64,000 nucleotides of DNA, from NCBI GenBank assembly GCA_963812075.1, contig CAWETN010000009.1:1-64000 (forward strand), written 5' to 3'. Source of the DNA: JAMXLO01 sp963812075. Its GTDB lineage: Bacteria > Pseudomonadota > Alphaproteobacteria > Acetobacterales > Acetobacteraceae. The notes below the pieces were generated by a model. That model had not been told where the DNA came from, ran no database searches, and worked only from the letters and a program-made list of their open reading frames with translations. A program made the translations under genes and the position numbers. Numbering within the stretch: the first letter of the stretch is position 1; every line of letters starts with the position of its first letter. Positions 1-9,587 of the stretch are shown piece after piece.

Positions 1-427
1 AGCCCCGGGACCTACCGGGGCCAGGAGGCTGCAGATGCGACAGAGTGACAGCCGTGCCGGTCAGCGGCACTGAAGCGTTTCACATGGCGAATGCCCGCCG
101 CCGGCACGGCCTGCCGGTGCCGGGGAAGCATGGCAGCTGAAATACTTCAGCGCTGCCTTGGCCGGAGGACGGGGAAGCGGCTGCCGGGCGGCAGGCGCGC
201 AGCATGCAGGCGATCGCCAACGCGCTTTGCTGAGACCGTTCCCCGCAATGGCGGTTGCGACCGGCACTCGACCCGCGCAAAGAATAAGAATGTTGTAAGA
301 ACAATAGCGTGGCCCGTCGCCACAAAAATATATGCGGACACGGAATTTTTGCGTCATCGGAAGCGTATGCCTTCCCGGAGGAAGCAGTTCCAGAGTGTGC
401 GGCAAAGCCGTCACGGAACTTCGACCG
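1..427. other. Stretch without a recognisable gene
   Basis: No reading frame here has a ribosome binding site, a recognisable domain or convincing codon bias. The only structure is a short GC-rich hairpin at 2-21 (7-bp arms GCCCCGG and CCGGGGC, 6-base loop), without a following T tract. It could be the end of a repeat or part of a terminator lying outside the window. Confidence 0.5.
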
Positions 428-455
428 AAAAAATGGGCGGCGCCGAAGCGCCGCC
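428..455 (-). terminator. Intrinsic terminator, leftward
   Basis: Read on the minus strand, an 8-bp perfect stem GGCGGCGC/GCGCCGCC closes a TTCG tetraloop and is followed by CA and six T residues. This is a textbook Rho-independent terminator. It ends transcription coming from about 510 and leaves no room for a normal protein gene. The stem is shared with the terminator at 1588-1618. Confidence 0.75.
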
Positions 456-511
456 GAGTTGGAAGAAATAGAGAGAGCCCGTGCGTCGGAGGAGAGCCGA
501 ACGCGCGGTCT
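428..511 (-). ncRNA. Candidate small RNA A (about 84 nt)
   Basis: The segment lies between a promoter-like pair (TTGACT at 546-541, 17-base spacer, CTAGCC at 523-518) and the strong terminator at 428-455. The predicted transcript is pyrimidine rich, with CTCCTCC around 496-490 and CTCTCTCTATTTCTTCC just before the terminator stem. The first of these could pair with Shine-Dalgarno sequences. It begins with a possible hairpin (GGGAG with CTCTCC). No open frame of useful length is present. It shares promoter geometry, length and terminator stem with candidate B at 1530-1618. I recognise no Rfam family with certainty; transcription is inferred only. Confidence 0.45.
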
Positions 512-517
512 CCCAGA

Positions 518-546
518 GGCTAGCCCAGAACATTGGGCATAGTCAA
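518..546 (-). promoter_or_regulatory. Sigma-70-type promoter of candidate sRNA A
   Basis: The minus strand shows a TTGACT -35 element, exactly 17 bases, and CTAGCC as -10. The -35 is near consensus; the -10 is weak by the E. coli standard but carries the CTA start often seen in alphaproteobacterial promoters. The same layout occurs at 1495-1523. Confidence 0.4.
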
Positions 547-682
547 CGTTATCCGTTGGCCTGGAATGAATGGGGAATTATTCCGGATATGACGCGGCTG
601 TAACGCTCAGCCGCTCTGCCCGTGCGATTATTCGCTCGTGGGCCCGGAGCCGGTCACTATCAGGGTCAGTTTATTTTCAGTC

Positions 683-707
683 GGAATATGCGGGCTCCAC
701 GAACGTT
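683..707 (+). promoter_or_regulatory. EcfG-like promoter upstream of small membrane protein
   Basis: GGAAT (683-687), a 16-base spacer and CGTT (704-707) closely match the alphaproteobacterial general-stress sigma factor EcfG consensus (GGAAC, 16-17 bases, CGTT). It lies 80 bases upstream of the ATG at 763. A matching element lies 81 bases upstream of the paralogous gene at 2417-2584. Confidence 0.45.
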
Positions 708-762
708 TTTAGCTGCAACTCTGTCCGATCGGGCGGGGCGTACGGGTGGAGGTCCGAATTAA

Positions 763-987
763 ATGAGCGAGGGTAACGATTGGCCCGTGCGCCTCTGGAG
801 CGGCCTTCTGGTCGCCGCATTCATGGCCGGCGCAGCCAGCTTGGGCGGCTCGGCCTTCGACTGGCTGGAGCGGGTTCGCGGTCCGGTCGTCGCCCGCGGT
901 CCGGCAGCCGTGATTTACGAGCAGCGGGTAGATGCGGTTCCACCGGTTGCCGAGCGCCTTGCGCCGTCGACCAGACCGCCGTCTTAG
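763..987 (+). CDS. Small one-helix membrane protein (paralog 1)
   Basis: The 74-residue product has a short acidic N-terminus, a single hydrophobic segment (about residues 10-30, including AAFMAGAASLGGS) and a charged tail beginning DWLER. The start is supported by GGAGG 9 bases upstream. Its first 40 residues align with the 55-residue product of 2417-2584 on the opposite strand: both have W-P-x-x-L-W, GAASLGGSA and DWLER. I do not recognise a named family. The conserved EcfG-like element upstream suggests a general stress response gene of the inner membrane, but this is inference. Confidence 0.65.
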   Translation: MSEGNDWPVRLWSGLLVAAFMAGAASLGGSAFDWLERVRGPVVARGPAAVIYEQRVDAVPPVAERLAPSTRPPS

Positions 988-1046
988 CGAGGGAGGCATG
1001 GCACGCGGTTGCCGGCGGGCAGCGTAGAGGCCGGCCCCTATTCGGT

Positions 1047-1268
1047 TCAGCCCTCGATCCCCGTGCCCGCGAGACGCGGAACAGGCAGCCACTCCACGCC
1101 GACATTCAAGGCGGTCGCCTGGGCTTCAATCCACTCGCGCGCCTCGTCAGCAGACCGGCACACGCGGGTGGCGGGTCTGCTGCCCGTCGCGCCAGCGCCG
1201 ATAAAGGCGGCGAGCACGCCGTTGTTGCGTGGGTCTATCCAAGCAAGCAGCTTCGGGCTGGTTGGCAT
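1047..1268 (-). CDS. Small hypothetical protein
   Basis: This 73-residue soluble protein has no recognised domain. The start at 1268 was chosen over one four codons upstream because GGGGGAG sits six bases before it. A good promoter (TTGTGC, 17 bases, TATAGC) lies at 1323-1295. The sequence has normal composition, with an acidic helix SADEAREWIEAQ in the second half, so it looks like a real gene. It may act alone, since no partner gene is adjacent on its strand. Confidence 0.55.
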   Translation of the reverse strand: MPTSPKLLAWIDPRNNGVLAAFIGAGATGSRPATRVCRSADEAREWIEAQATALNVGVEWLPVPRLAGTGIEG

Positions 1269-1294
1269 TTGCTCCCCCAAGCGACGATAGGACA

Positions 1295-1323
1295 GCTATA
1301 TTGTCATATGCTGCGCTGCACAA
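1295..1323 (-). promoter_or_regulatory. Sigma-70-type promoter for 1047-1268
   Basis: Minus strand TTGTGC (1323-1318), 17 bases, TATAGC (1300-1295), about 27 bases before the start codon at 1268. The spacing is ideal and the -10 is close to consensus. Confidence 0.5.
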
Positions 1324-1494
1324 ATGACGTGTCCGTGATGGCTGCCATGCCTTCGAACGCGAACACCCCGCCGGTGGCGGGGGTGCGGGACCATCGTTTC
1401 CTCGACCTAAACCTGCTGCGGCCGTATGTGTTCCTGCTACCAGCCAGTAGCATGGGCTGTCCAGTCAAAACGATGCTGCATCGCGAAATATCAC

Positions 1495-1523
1495 TTGCAC
1501 ACGAATGACCGCTCGCTCTAGGT
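1495..1523 (+). promoter_or_regulatory. Sigma-70-type promoter of candidate sRNA B
   Basis: TTGCAC (1495-1500), exactly 17 bases, CTAGGT (1518-1523). Geometry and the CTAG core of the -10 match the promoter of candidate sRNA A. No coding start with a ribosome binding site follows before the terminator at 1588. Confidence 0.4.
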
Positions 1524-1529
1524 TGTGCG

Positions 1530-1618
1530 CCGCAGCAATGTGGCCGCTGGCCGCGTTTCTGCTTCTTGGACGTTTCCTCCCTAAACTTGGCGGCGCCACG
1601 TGCGCCGCCATTTTTTTT
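1530..1618 (+). ncRNA. Candidate small RNA B (about 89 nt)
   Basis: The interval runs from the predicted start about 7 bases after the -10 at 1518-1523 to the end of the T tract at 1618. It holds a pyrimidine-rich segment TTTCCTCCC immediately before the terminator stem, comparable to the CTCCTCC and TTTCTTCC segments of candidate A. No protein of reasonable length is encoded. Similar size, promoter layout, CCTCC motif and terminator stem make A and B look like sibling RNAs, although the 5' halves differ. Expression is not shown by sequence alone. Confidence 0.45.
1588..1618 (+). terminator. Strong intrinsic terminator, rightward
   Basis: A 9-bp perfect stem (TGGCGGCGC with GCGCCGCCA), a 5-base loop and eight consecutive T residues. 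It works only on the plus strand. The stem core is identical to that of the leftward terminator at 428-455. Confidence 0.85.
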
Positions 1619-1680
1619 CCCTCGCATGGCCCACCCCGCACCGTTGACACCGCCCCTGTGTCTGCATCTCTTTCGTGGCC

Positions 1681-1893
1681 ATGACATTCATACAGCGAAG
1701 CGACCGGTTGTTCGTGGCCTTGCGCAAGCAAGGTCCCACGCCGCGCGGCCGCGCGCCGCTGTTTCACGCCGTCACGCCGAACTGCCGCATCGCGCTCTGC
1801 TGCGCTGAACCTGGGACCAGTTCTGAATGGGCAGAGCCGCCCGCCGCGGCGGTGACGTGTCGACAGTGCCTGCGGCGCCTCGAAAAGCTGTAG
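1681..1893 (+). CDS. Small cysteine-containing hypothetical protein
   Basis: This product of about 70 residues starts at ATG 1681, or GTG 1675 two codons earlier. It begins with a basic segment and ends with a cysteine cluster: NCRIALCCAEPG, then VTCRQCLRRLEKL. The spacing (a CC pair, then C-x-x-C about 20 residues on) suggests a small metal-binding or nucleic-acid-associated fold. The pattern EPG-x-x-S-x-W-x-EPP-x-x-x-VTC-x-x-CL resembles small uncharacterised proteins I associate with Rhodospirillales, but I cannot name the family. It converges with the gene at 1923-2138. Confidence 0.55.
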   Translation: MTFIQRSDRLFVALRKQGPTPRGRAPLFHAVTPNCRIALCCAEPGTSSEWAEPPAAAVTCRQCLRRLEKL

Positions 1894-1922
1894 CCGCGGC
1901 GTGGCGCCGCGGGCCGGCGTGG

Positions 1923-2138
1923 CTACCGGACCGCTCGTCTCAGCGCAACCGCAGGGACGGCGATGCGGGGAATATGGACGGCGGGAATGATGTGACCCAT
2001 GCGGTCGGCGATCTGCCGTGCCACTACTTCCACTTCGGCGAGGTTGTGCCGGGCTAACTGATCCCGCAGCCTGTCCAGGCCGCGTCGCAGGTCAAGCAAC
2101 TCCTCATAGAGTTCTTGACTGGCGATAAACTCCGGCAC
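1923..2138 (-). CDS. Small helical hypothetical protein
   Basis: The 71-residue product begins at a GTG preceded at ideal distance by AGGAGG, which fixes the start. Residues 8-45 form a continuous amphipathic helix rich in Leu, Arg and Glu (ELYEELLDLRRGLDRLRDQL), a likely short coiled coil. The tail is hydrophobic and basic. No family is recognised. The strong ribosome binding site and normal composition argue that it is real. Confidence 0.55.
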   Translation of the reverse strand: MPEFIASQELYEELLDLRRGLDRLRDQLARHNLAEVEVVARQIADRMGHIIPAVHIPRIAVPAVALRRAVR

Positions 2139-2416
2139 GCGACCTCCTAAGCTTCAACCATCCAGGCGCCTGGCTTGCGGCGCCGACCGCAGCCGCGCCA
2201 GTCGTGTGGCACGGCCCGACGCGGGCAACCGCCGCCCGCTGGGCCTTGCCGTGTCGCCGACGCTCCCGTGGCACCGGATGCGGGGTGAAAGAGGCTCGTT
2301 GCAACGACGCGGCGATCAGCTCGCGCGCAGCTGCGCGCGGCGGCTCGGGCAGCGACCTGCACTGAGTTCACGTCGGCTGTCTGACATCACGCAGCCGGTG
2401 ATAACGCGCGATGATG

Positions 2417-2584
2417 TCATCCCGCACCTGAAATCCCCTGCCACGGCACGCTGACCACCATTGGCACGCTGTGGCGTTCCAACCAATCATTGGCCGAACC
2501 GCCCAGACTGGCAGCGCCGACCATCAAAAAGATCGCAATGAGTCCGCCCCATAGATGCGCGGGCCAGCCGGTTTCCTGGCTCAT
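2417..2584 (-). CDS. Small one-helix membrane protein (paralog 2)
   Basis: This 55-residue protein is a shorter relative of the product of 763-987. It shares the WP-x-x-LW start, a membrane helix with GAASLGGSA and the DWLER motif, then has a different, shorter tail. The ATG at 2584 follows a GAGGGGCAGG segment. The reading frame is open further upstream, but homology to paralog 1 begins exactly at this methionine. An EcfG-like promoter lies at 2665-2640. Probably inner membrane; function unknown. Confidence 0.6.
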   Translation of the reverse strand: MSQETGWPAHLWGGLIAIFLMVGAASLGGSANDWLERHSVPMVVSVPWQGISGAG

Positions 2585-2639
2585 GCTGCCAATCCTGCCC
2601 CTCAAGACCCCGACGGGGCACCACCCGATTGCTGTTACA

Positions 2640-2665
2640 AACGCCCGTGCGGGCCCGAATATTCC
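2640..2665 (-). promoter_or_regulatory. EcfG-like promoter upstream of paralog 2
   Basis: On the minus strand, GGAAT (2665-2661), 17 bases, CGTT (2643-2640), 81 bases upstream of the ATG. About 40 bases around it align with the region upstream of paralog 1 (GGAATAT, CGGGC, CACG, CGTTT). The promoter was therefore kept together with the gene after duplication. Confidence 0.45.
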
Positions 2666-3523
2666 CGGGCCAGATGAGAATAGCTCGCAAAAGGCGCCGG
2701 CCGACGATACGCCCGGAACGTCGCGGCCGGACGTTGATAGCCCGCGAAAAGCCGGAACAATCCGGTCAGGGCGGCATCGCCATGACGTGCGCCAGCGGCT
2801 GCGGCCCAAGTTCTGCCTGGCAGGACGTCCCTGCATCGCGAGCAGAAGCACTGAGCACCGCTCGCGCGCGGTCCTACCGGTCATCGCCGTGCGTGTCTTG
2901 TCGCTGCGCGCTGGCGGAGGGCTGTCGGCCATAATGCCCAGCAAGATATTCAGCCGCGACGGCTCGCATTGAGCCCAGCGGTTCGGCGAACAAACGCCGA
3001 GCGATGGGGCATTTCACCCACCTCTCCCCCAATCGGGGCAAATCACCCAGTGATTTGGATTCGCAGTGCGAAAAAGCGCTGGTTTTTCGGCGTTTGTGCA
3101 GTTGGCACGGACCCTGCTGAGGTTGGGGTGCCGTTGAGACGGCGGCCAAGGAGGGAGAACCGGGAGCGAGGCAGGCTGGTGGAGCCGTCGGGGGCAACCC
3201 GCCATGCATTTCGAGATGGTGACCTTGTCGGGGCGGCGCATGCTGGGGATGCGTCAACGGTGGCGCGCAGGCGTGGGGGACACCACTCGACAGGCGGCGG
3301 GGCATGTGCTCCGCCGCCTGTGTCGCTGACCGGCGCTTTGCAAGGTTGCGCTCGCTGTCGAGGTCGGGCGCAGGTCCAGTGCGACCGGGTGACCTATCGC
3401 CCGTCCGACATTCCCGAATAGCCCGGCGGCTCAGGTCGAACGGACTCGGGTTCCCTCACTGGTCGGGCTCCCGGGCTGTCCGCGCCACATGGCCCTTGAC
3501 CATATGCTCGCGCGCCGGGTCGG
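2666..3523. other. Gene-poor stretch before the IS element
   Basis: None of the reading frames here shows a plausible start signal or a recognisable domain. An AT-containing hairpin (CGAAAAA at 3069-3075, TTTTTCG at 3083-3089) is the only visible structure. The segment may be eroded accessory DNA that received the insertion sequence. Confidence 0.45.
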
Positions 3524-3549
3524 TCGTGTCCGTCAAGCTGGTGTAGATT
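3524..3549 (+). repeat. Left terminal inverted repeat of the IS256-type element
   Basis: This 26-base end aligns, with small gaps, to the reverse complement of 5025-5050. The motif GGTGTAGATT inside it is characteristic of ends of IS256-group elements, as far as I recall. Confidence 0.45.
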
Positions 3550-3791
3550 CGTGATGTAGCGAAGGCCTTAATCGGCGTGTCGGCGCGGGTCGAATCATCT
3601 GGTACGATAGACGGCCTGGATGATGGTGCTGCGACCGTGATCGCCGCCGTCAAGCCCGGCGCCTTCGGCGCCCCGCTGCGCGGCTGCGGGGCTTGACCGC
3701 GACGCCACGGTCGAGCGGTGGGCATAGGTGCCGTCGTGGCGCAGTCTGTCTTTCGCGGAAACGCCATGACACGACCGGGCGATGCGGTGCG

Positions 3792-4991
3792 TCATGCCGC
3801 GATCTGCCTGGTCTCAGCTTCGTTCCCCGGTGCGGCCAGCTCTGCCATCGCCTCGACTTGCATGTAGCGGTGCTGCAACTGCCACTCATCATTTTGTTCC
3901 AGCAGCACCGCGCCGATCAGCCGGATGATCGATGCCTCGTTGGGGAAGATCCCGACGACGTCGGCACGTCGCTTCACTTCCTTGTTCAGCCGCTCCAGAG
4001 GATTCGTGCTGTGCAGCTTCGTCCGGTGCTGCTCGGGGAAGTCCAGATGCGACAGCACGTCGGTCTCGCTGTCGTCGATGAACGCCGCGAGCTTCGGCCA
4101 TTTCTGGCGCAGCTGATCGGCTACATGACGTAGCGTCTGGCTGGCCTGCGGGCGATCCGGCTGGATGAACGCCTGGCGTAGCCCGGCGGCCACCATGCTC
4201 TGCTGGGTCTTCGCCACGTAGGACAGCGCGTTCCGCATCCAGTGCACACGGCAACGCTGCCAACTCGCGGCAAACACCCGCCGGATCGCCGCCTTCAGCC
4301 CCTCGTGCGCGTCCGAGATCACCAGCTTCACGCCCTGCAGTCCGCGACGCGCCAGGCTCTTGAGAAAGCTTGACCAGAACGTCTCGGCCTCCGAAGGGCC
4401 GATGTGCAACCCAACGATCTCGCGTTTGCCGTCGGTGTTCACCGCCACAGCGATTATCGCCGCAACCGAGACGATCCGGCCGCCCTCGCGCTGCTTCAGG
4501 TAGGTCGCGTCCAGCCAAAGATACGGCCACTCGCCGGCCAGCGGTCGGGCAAGGAACGCATGAACCCGTTCGTCGATGTCCTTGCACAGCTTGGAGACCT
4601 GCGACTTGCTGATCCCAGACAGCCCCATCGCCTGCACCAGCTCGTCAACCCGCCGCGTCGAAACCCCGCCGATCCACGCCTCCTGGATCACCGCGATCAA
4701 CGCCTTCTCCGATACCTTTCGGGCCTCCAGGAACGGCGGGAAGTAACTGCCCTGCCGCAGCTTCGGGATCCGCAGCTGCAGCGAGCCCAGCCGGGTGTCC
4801 AGCACCCGCTCGCGATGACCGTTGCGCCAGGTCGTGCGTTCGCCGCTGCGCTCGTAGCGCCCCGCTCCGATCAGACCCTCGACGTCCGCTTCCATCAGCA
4901 GCTGCAGCACCGCCTCCGCCACAGTGCGCAGGAAATCGCCATCACCCGCCTTCTCCAGCAGCTCAGACAACGCCAATCTCTCCTCGGTCAT
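3792..4991 (-). CDS. IS256-family (Mutator-type) transposase
   Basis: The intact 399-residue DDE transposase is close to the usual family length. The catalytic core is visible: first Asp in YLWLDATYLK, second in VISDAHEGL, and the Glu region in NPLERLNKEVKRR. The CRVHWMRNAL segment between the second Asp and the Glu is typical of the family. The N-terminal part (NGHRERVLDTRLG, then KVSEKALI) matches the conserved Mutator-type DNA-binding portion. It appears full length, so the element could still be active. Confidence 0.95.
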   Translation of the reverse strand: MTEERLALSELLEKAGDGDFLRTVAEAVLQLLMEADVEGLIGAGRYERSGERTTWRNGHRERVLDTRLGSLQLRIPKLRQGSYFPPFLEARKVSEKALIAVIQEAWIGGVSTRRVDELVQAMGLSGISKSQVSKLCKDIDERVHAFLARPLAGEWPYLWLDATYLKQREGGRIVSVAAIIAVAVNTDGKREIVGLHIGPSEAETFWSSFLKSLARRGLQGVKLVISDAHEGLKAAIRRVFAASWQRCRVHWMRNALSYVAKTQQSMVAAGLRQAFIQPDRPQASQTLRHVADQLRQKWPKLAAFIDDSETDVLSHLDFPEQHRTKLHSTNPLERLNKEVKRRADVVGIFPNEASIIRLIGAVLLEQNDEWQLQHRYMQVEAMAELAAPGNEAETRQIAA

Positions 4992-5024
4992 CGGTCCCCC
5001 TCCCGGTCAGGGCTGAAGCGTCGC

Positions 5025-5050
5025 AACTCCACCTTAGCCGACAGGCCCGA
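5025..5050 (-). repeat. Right terminal inverted repeat of the IS256-type element
   Basis: It lies about 35 bases upstream of the transposase start. Its inverse aligns imperfectly to 3524-3549 (CTCCACC against CTACACC, CCGAC against TTGAC, CCCGA against CACGA). Confidence 0.45.
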
Positions 5051-5612
5051 TGACCACCCTCCGCCTACACCGCCCCCGCACACTCCGTGCCCCGCCAATT
5101 CTCCACCACGTCCGTGGACGCTAACCGCCGGGTCGCCCCCGATACCGAGAGAGTTGCACGTGACAGCCGCCGTGGGGCTGAAATCCTTCACACCGCGGAG
5201 ACCGCCGGCGGTGGCGGCCGGGACGGGTCGGTCAGCCTTTCGGAAGATCGTCTCGGACAGATGCGGCGATGGCTTCGCATGCCTGCGCCATCTCGATCGC
5301 TGCACAGCTTGCCGATCGTCGGTGGTATGTCTCGCCAGCTGCAGTGAACTCCTGTGACGTCTGCAATTCCGGCGTTTCCACGACGGATGGCGGAGTATCG
5401 CCGCGGCGTGTCGGGCGAAATCGGGTTTGCGACGAATGAGCGTATAGGTATTGGCCGGGCCGCCCCGAACGAGCGACGGCCGGGTGCTCAGCGTCAGCGC
5501 AGGCGCGCGACAGCCTCGACGACAGTACCGAAGTTACCGGCCGCGGACCAGAATCCCGCTGATGGAACGATTCCCTAACGGATCGGTAATTGCCCGGTGC
5601 TACGCTGTCCGG
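5051..5612. other. Gene-poor stretch after the IS element
   Basis: No confident gene. A minus-strand frame at 5232-5381 could encode a 49-residue protein with plausible composition (ELQTSQEFTAAGETYHRR, then EMAQACEAIAASV), but it starts with GTG and has no ribosome binding site. I keep it only as a possibility. Confidence 0.35.
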
Positions 5613-6167
5613 ATGGCGGACATGGTGCGCCTCGGACCGGCCGCTTCTCCTGCCGCGGACGGCCAGCATGGGACTCGGGCCGGGCACGCCGGGCGGCGGC
5701 GCGCCGGCCCCGCGTTCCATCACGTGCTGGCTGCCGCCATTGCAGGGGCGCGAGGCCCACGGCCGGTCGCTGCCGCGACCTCGGGCATGCAGACGGCGGC
5801 ATTGCAGGGGGCGCCCGCGGCGCTCAATCCGTCGTGGGTCGAAAAGGCGGTGTCCGCGATCCCCATGCCGTCGGACGCCGCCCTGCAGCGGGCCATGGCT
5901 CTGGAGGGCGTTCCAGCCTCCTGGAAATCGGGGCTCGGCTTCATCATGGCGCAGGAGTCAGGCGGGCAGGTGAATGCTAAGAACCCGGTGCACTCGGCGC
6001 GCGGCCTGTTCCAGCTAACCGCCGCGAACTACCACCTCAACCCGCACGGCGCGGCCTCGTTCGGCAACGCGGTCGAGGAGGCGCAGGGCGGCATCCGCTA
6101 TGTCCAGCAGCGCTACGGCACGGCGGACAACGCGGTGGCGTTCTGGCGGTCGCACCACTGGTATTGA
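5613..6167 (+). CDS. Lytic transglycosylase-like (SLT-fold) protein
   Basis: From the ATG at 5613 the product is 184 residues. The C-terminal third is a lysozyme-like domain: SWKSGLGFIMAQESGGQ carries the probable catalytic Glu, followed by SARGLFQLTAANY, the G-L-x-Q signature of SLT domains, then IRYVQQRYG and AVAFWRSHHWY. The N-terminal half is Ala/Gly/Pro-rich and low complexity with no clear signal peptide. It may cleave peptidoglycan for envelope remodelling or for a secretion machine. The start is uncertain because no strong ribosome binding site is visible. Confidence 0.65.
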   Translation: MADMVRLGPAASPAADGQHGTRAGHAGRRRAGPAFHHVLAAAIAGARGPRPVAAATSGMQTAALQGAPAALNPSWVEKAVSAIPMPSDAALQRAMALEGVPASWKSGLGFIMAQESGGQVNAKNPVHSARGLFQLTAANYHLNPHGAASFGNAVEEAQGGIRYVQQRYGTADNAVAFWRSHHWY

Positions 6168-6216
6168 GCCGGGCCTGACCCCCACCTAGAACCGGCAGGT
6201 TCGAAGGGTGAGGGCG

Positions 6217-8043
<1,827 letters not shown>

Positions 8044-8434
8044 CCACGCCTGATCCTTCTCGCGCCAGGCGCAGAGCTTGGCGATGGCGATGTCGTCGGC
8101 GCTCGGACAGACCGCGGTGGCCAGGCCATCCGGCGTGACGTACTCGACCGCACGGCTTCGCCAGTCCGATGGCATGACGGCCGTGCTCGGACTGACACCG
8201 TCGCCGTAGTAGCCGAACGTCCGGTGGAACTGTGAGTTGCGTCCGATCGACCCATCGATCAGGTCGGATATCGAGACGGGATCGGCTGCCTCTTCGGCGT
8301 AGATGTCGATCTCCTCGGTCAGCATCATCGCGACGGGAATGTGCCTCGCAGTCGCGATGACCGCACCGGTGCCGACCATCACGAACCGCGTATAGCCGGT
8401 GAGCGATGCGGCGGCGCGCAGGATGTGGTCGATG

Positions 8435-8762
8435 TCAGAACGCCGGAGCATCCGCGTGCGCGATCAGTTCGGCGACGTCGCGCGAGGTCAGCCCCTTGCC
8501 GAATACCGGGCGCGTCTCGCGCAGCAGCCGCCCGCGTGGGCTGTCCTCGGTCAGCGCCGCGGCGATCTCGGCCGGCGGCCGCGACAGCAGCTCCTGCCAC
8601 ATCAGGGTGTAGTCGCGCTGGTGCGGATCGGGCGCCATCCGGGTCGCGACAAACCGCGTGGCGTCGTCGATCATCGAGGGGTCGGCGACGATCCGCCGTG
8701 CCACCTCGCAGCGCCTTCAGGTAGTCGATCCATTCATGCCGATCGTGAAAGCGCATTGCCAT
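8435..8762 (-). CDS. Small hypothetical partner of the nucleotidyltransferase (frameshifted)
   Basis: Correcting one extra base at about 8703 joins an N-terminal MAMRFHDRHEWIDYLKAL segment to RRIVADPSMIDDATRFV and the rest, giving about 108 residues. Residues ending DSPRGRLLRETRPVFGKGL and LTSRDVAELIAHA are soluble and helical. The gene ends inside the start of the nucleotidyltransferase gene. The arrangement (short first gene, overlapping nucleotidyltransferase second) resembles an antitoxin and toxin order. No DNA-binding motif is obvious. Confidence 0.5.
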
Positions 8763-8812
8763 GACGTTCGTGTAGCGTATACCGCGCGCAGGTGCCGAGA
8801 GAGGGACCCGCC

Positions 8813-9566
8813 ATGGACATCGAGATCGCCCCCGAACGGACCGCCGCCGACTGCCGACCGGCAGGCGCGCGTCGACCTCGCTGCGGTGTACCGGCTGCTC
8901 GCCCACCACGGCTGGGGCGACGTGATCTTCAACCACGCGGCGATGCGCTGCCCGTCGAATCCGCGGCGCTTCCTGATCAAGCGGCACGAGCTGCTGTATA
9001 CCGAGGTCACCGCCTCGAACCTGGTCGAGGTCAGCATGGACGACGACCTCGACGAACGCTCGGGCGTCAACCGTCCGGGCTTCACGCTGCACAGCGGCGT
9101 GCTGCGCGGGCGGCCCGACGTGAACTGCTCGGTGCACGTCCACCCGGACGAGGGCGTGGCGATCTCCGGTCTGAAGCACGGCCTGCGCCCGGTGTCGCAG
9201 AGCGCCATGCGGTTCTACGGTCGCGTCGGCTACCACGATTACGAGGGTCTCACCGACAGCTTCGACGAACGCGAGCGCATCGTGGCGGCGCTGGGCCGCA
9301 ACCGTGCACTGGTGATGCGCCACCACGGCGTCACCACGGTCGGCGTCACCGCGCGCGAGGCGTTCAGCCTGATGAAGGAGTTCGTGCGCGCCGCCCGCAT
9401 CCAGTTGATGATGGAGGCGAGCAACCAGGAGATGCTGGATATCGCGCCCGGGATCTGCGAGCACGTCGCGGCCCAGTATGAACAGCATGACAGGGGGCGG
9501 GCATCGGCTGAATGGCCCGCGTATCTTCGCCTGCTCGACGGGATCGACCGCAGCTACCGCGACTGA
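8813..9566 (+). CDS. Class II aldolase/adducin family protein (frameshifted)
   Basis: About 250 residues of a zinc-dependent class II aldolase/epimerase fold. Seen: GWGDVIFNHAAMR near the start (substrate and phosphate loop), then CSVHVHPDEG, the H-x-H zinc pair, and MRHHGVTTVG, the third zinc ligand region. Known members act on sugar phosphates or remove formaldehyde or glycolaldehyde; the substrate here is unknown. The ATG at 8813 has GAGAGGG upstream, but one extra base at about 8856 separates the first 14 codons from the rest. It is followed by an acetyltransferase gene 21 bases downstream. Confidence 0.8.
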
Positions 9567-9587
9567 GCGCCCGCCCGCCGGTGCGCC

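Larger units (their letters stand above)
3524..5050 (-). mobile_element. IS256-family insertion sequence
   Basis: A single transposase gene is flanked by imperfect inverted ends. The left end reads TCGTGTCCGTCAAGC at 3524. The right end, read inward, is TCGGGCCTGTCGGCT from 5050. The ends share the TCG-x-G-x-C-x-GTC pattern and, further in, GGTG-AG-TT. Total length is about 1.53 kb, slightly long for the family, because about 270 bases separate the transposase stop from the left end. No 8-9 bp target duplication is visible, so the boundaries are approximate or the element is old. Confidence 0.7.

Noticed and set aside
3069..3089. CGAAAAA/TTTTTCG hairpin as a bidirectional terminator
   Set aside because: The stem lacks a GC-rich core next to the T tract and no gene ends nearby, so it is mentioned only as a structure.
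3510..5066. Target site duplication of the IS element
   Set aside because: The bases flanking the proposed ends do not match directly over 8-9 positions; none is claimed.
6190..6210. GGTTCGAA as a tRNA T-loop
   Set aside because: No acceptor or anticodon arms surround it; it lies in the leader of ettA.
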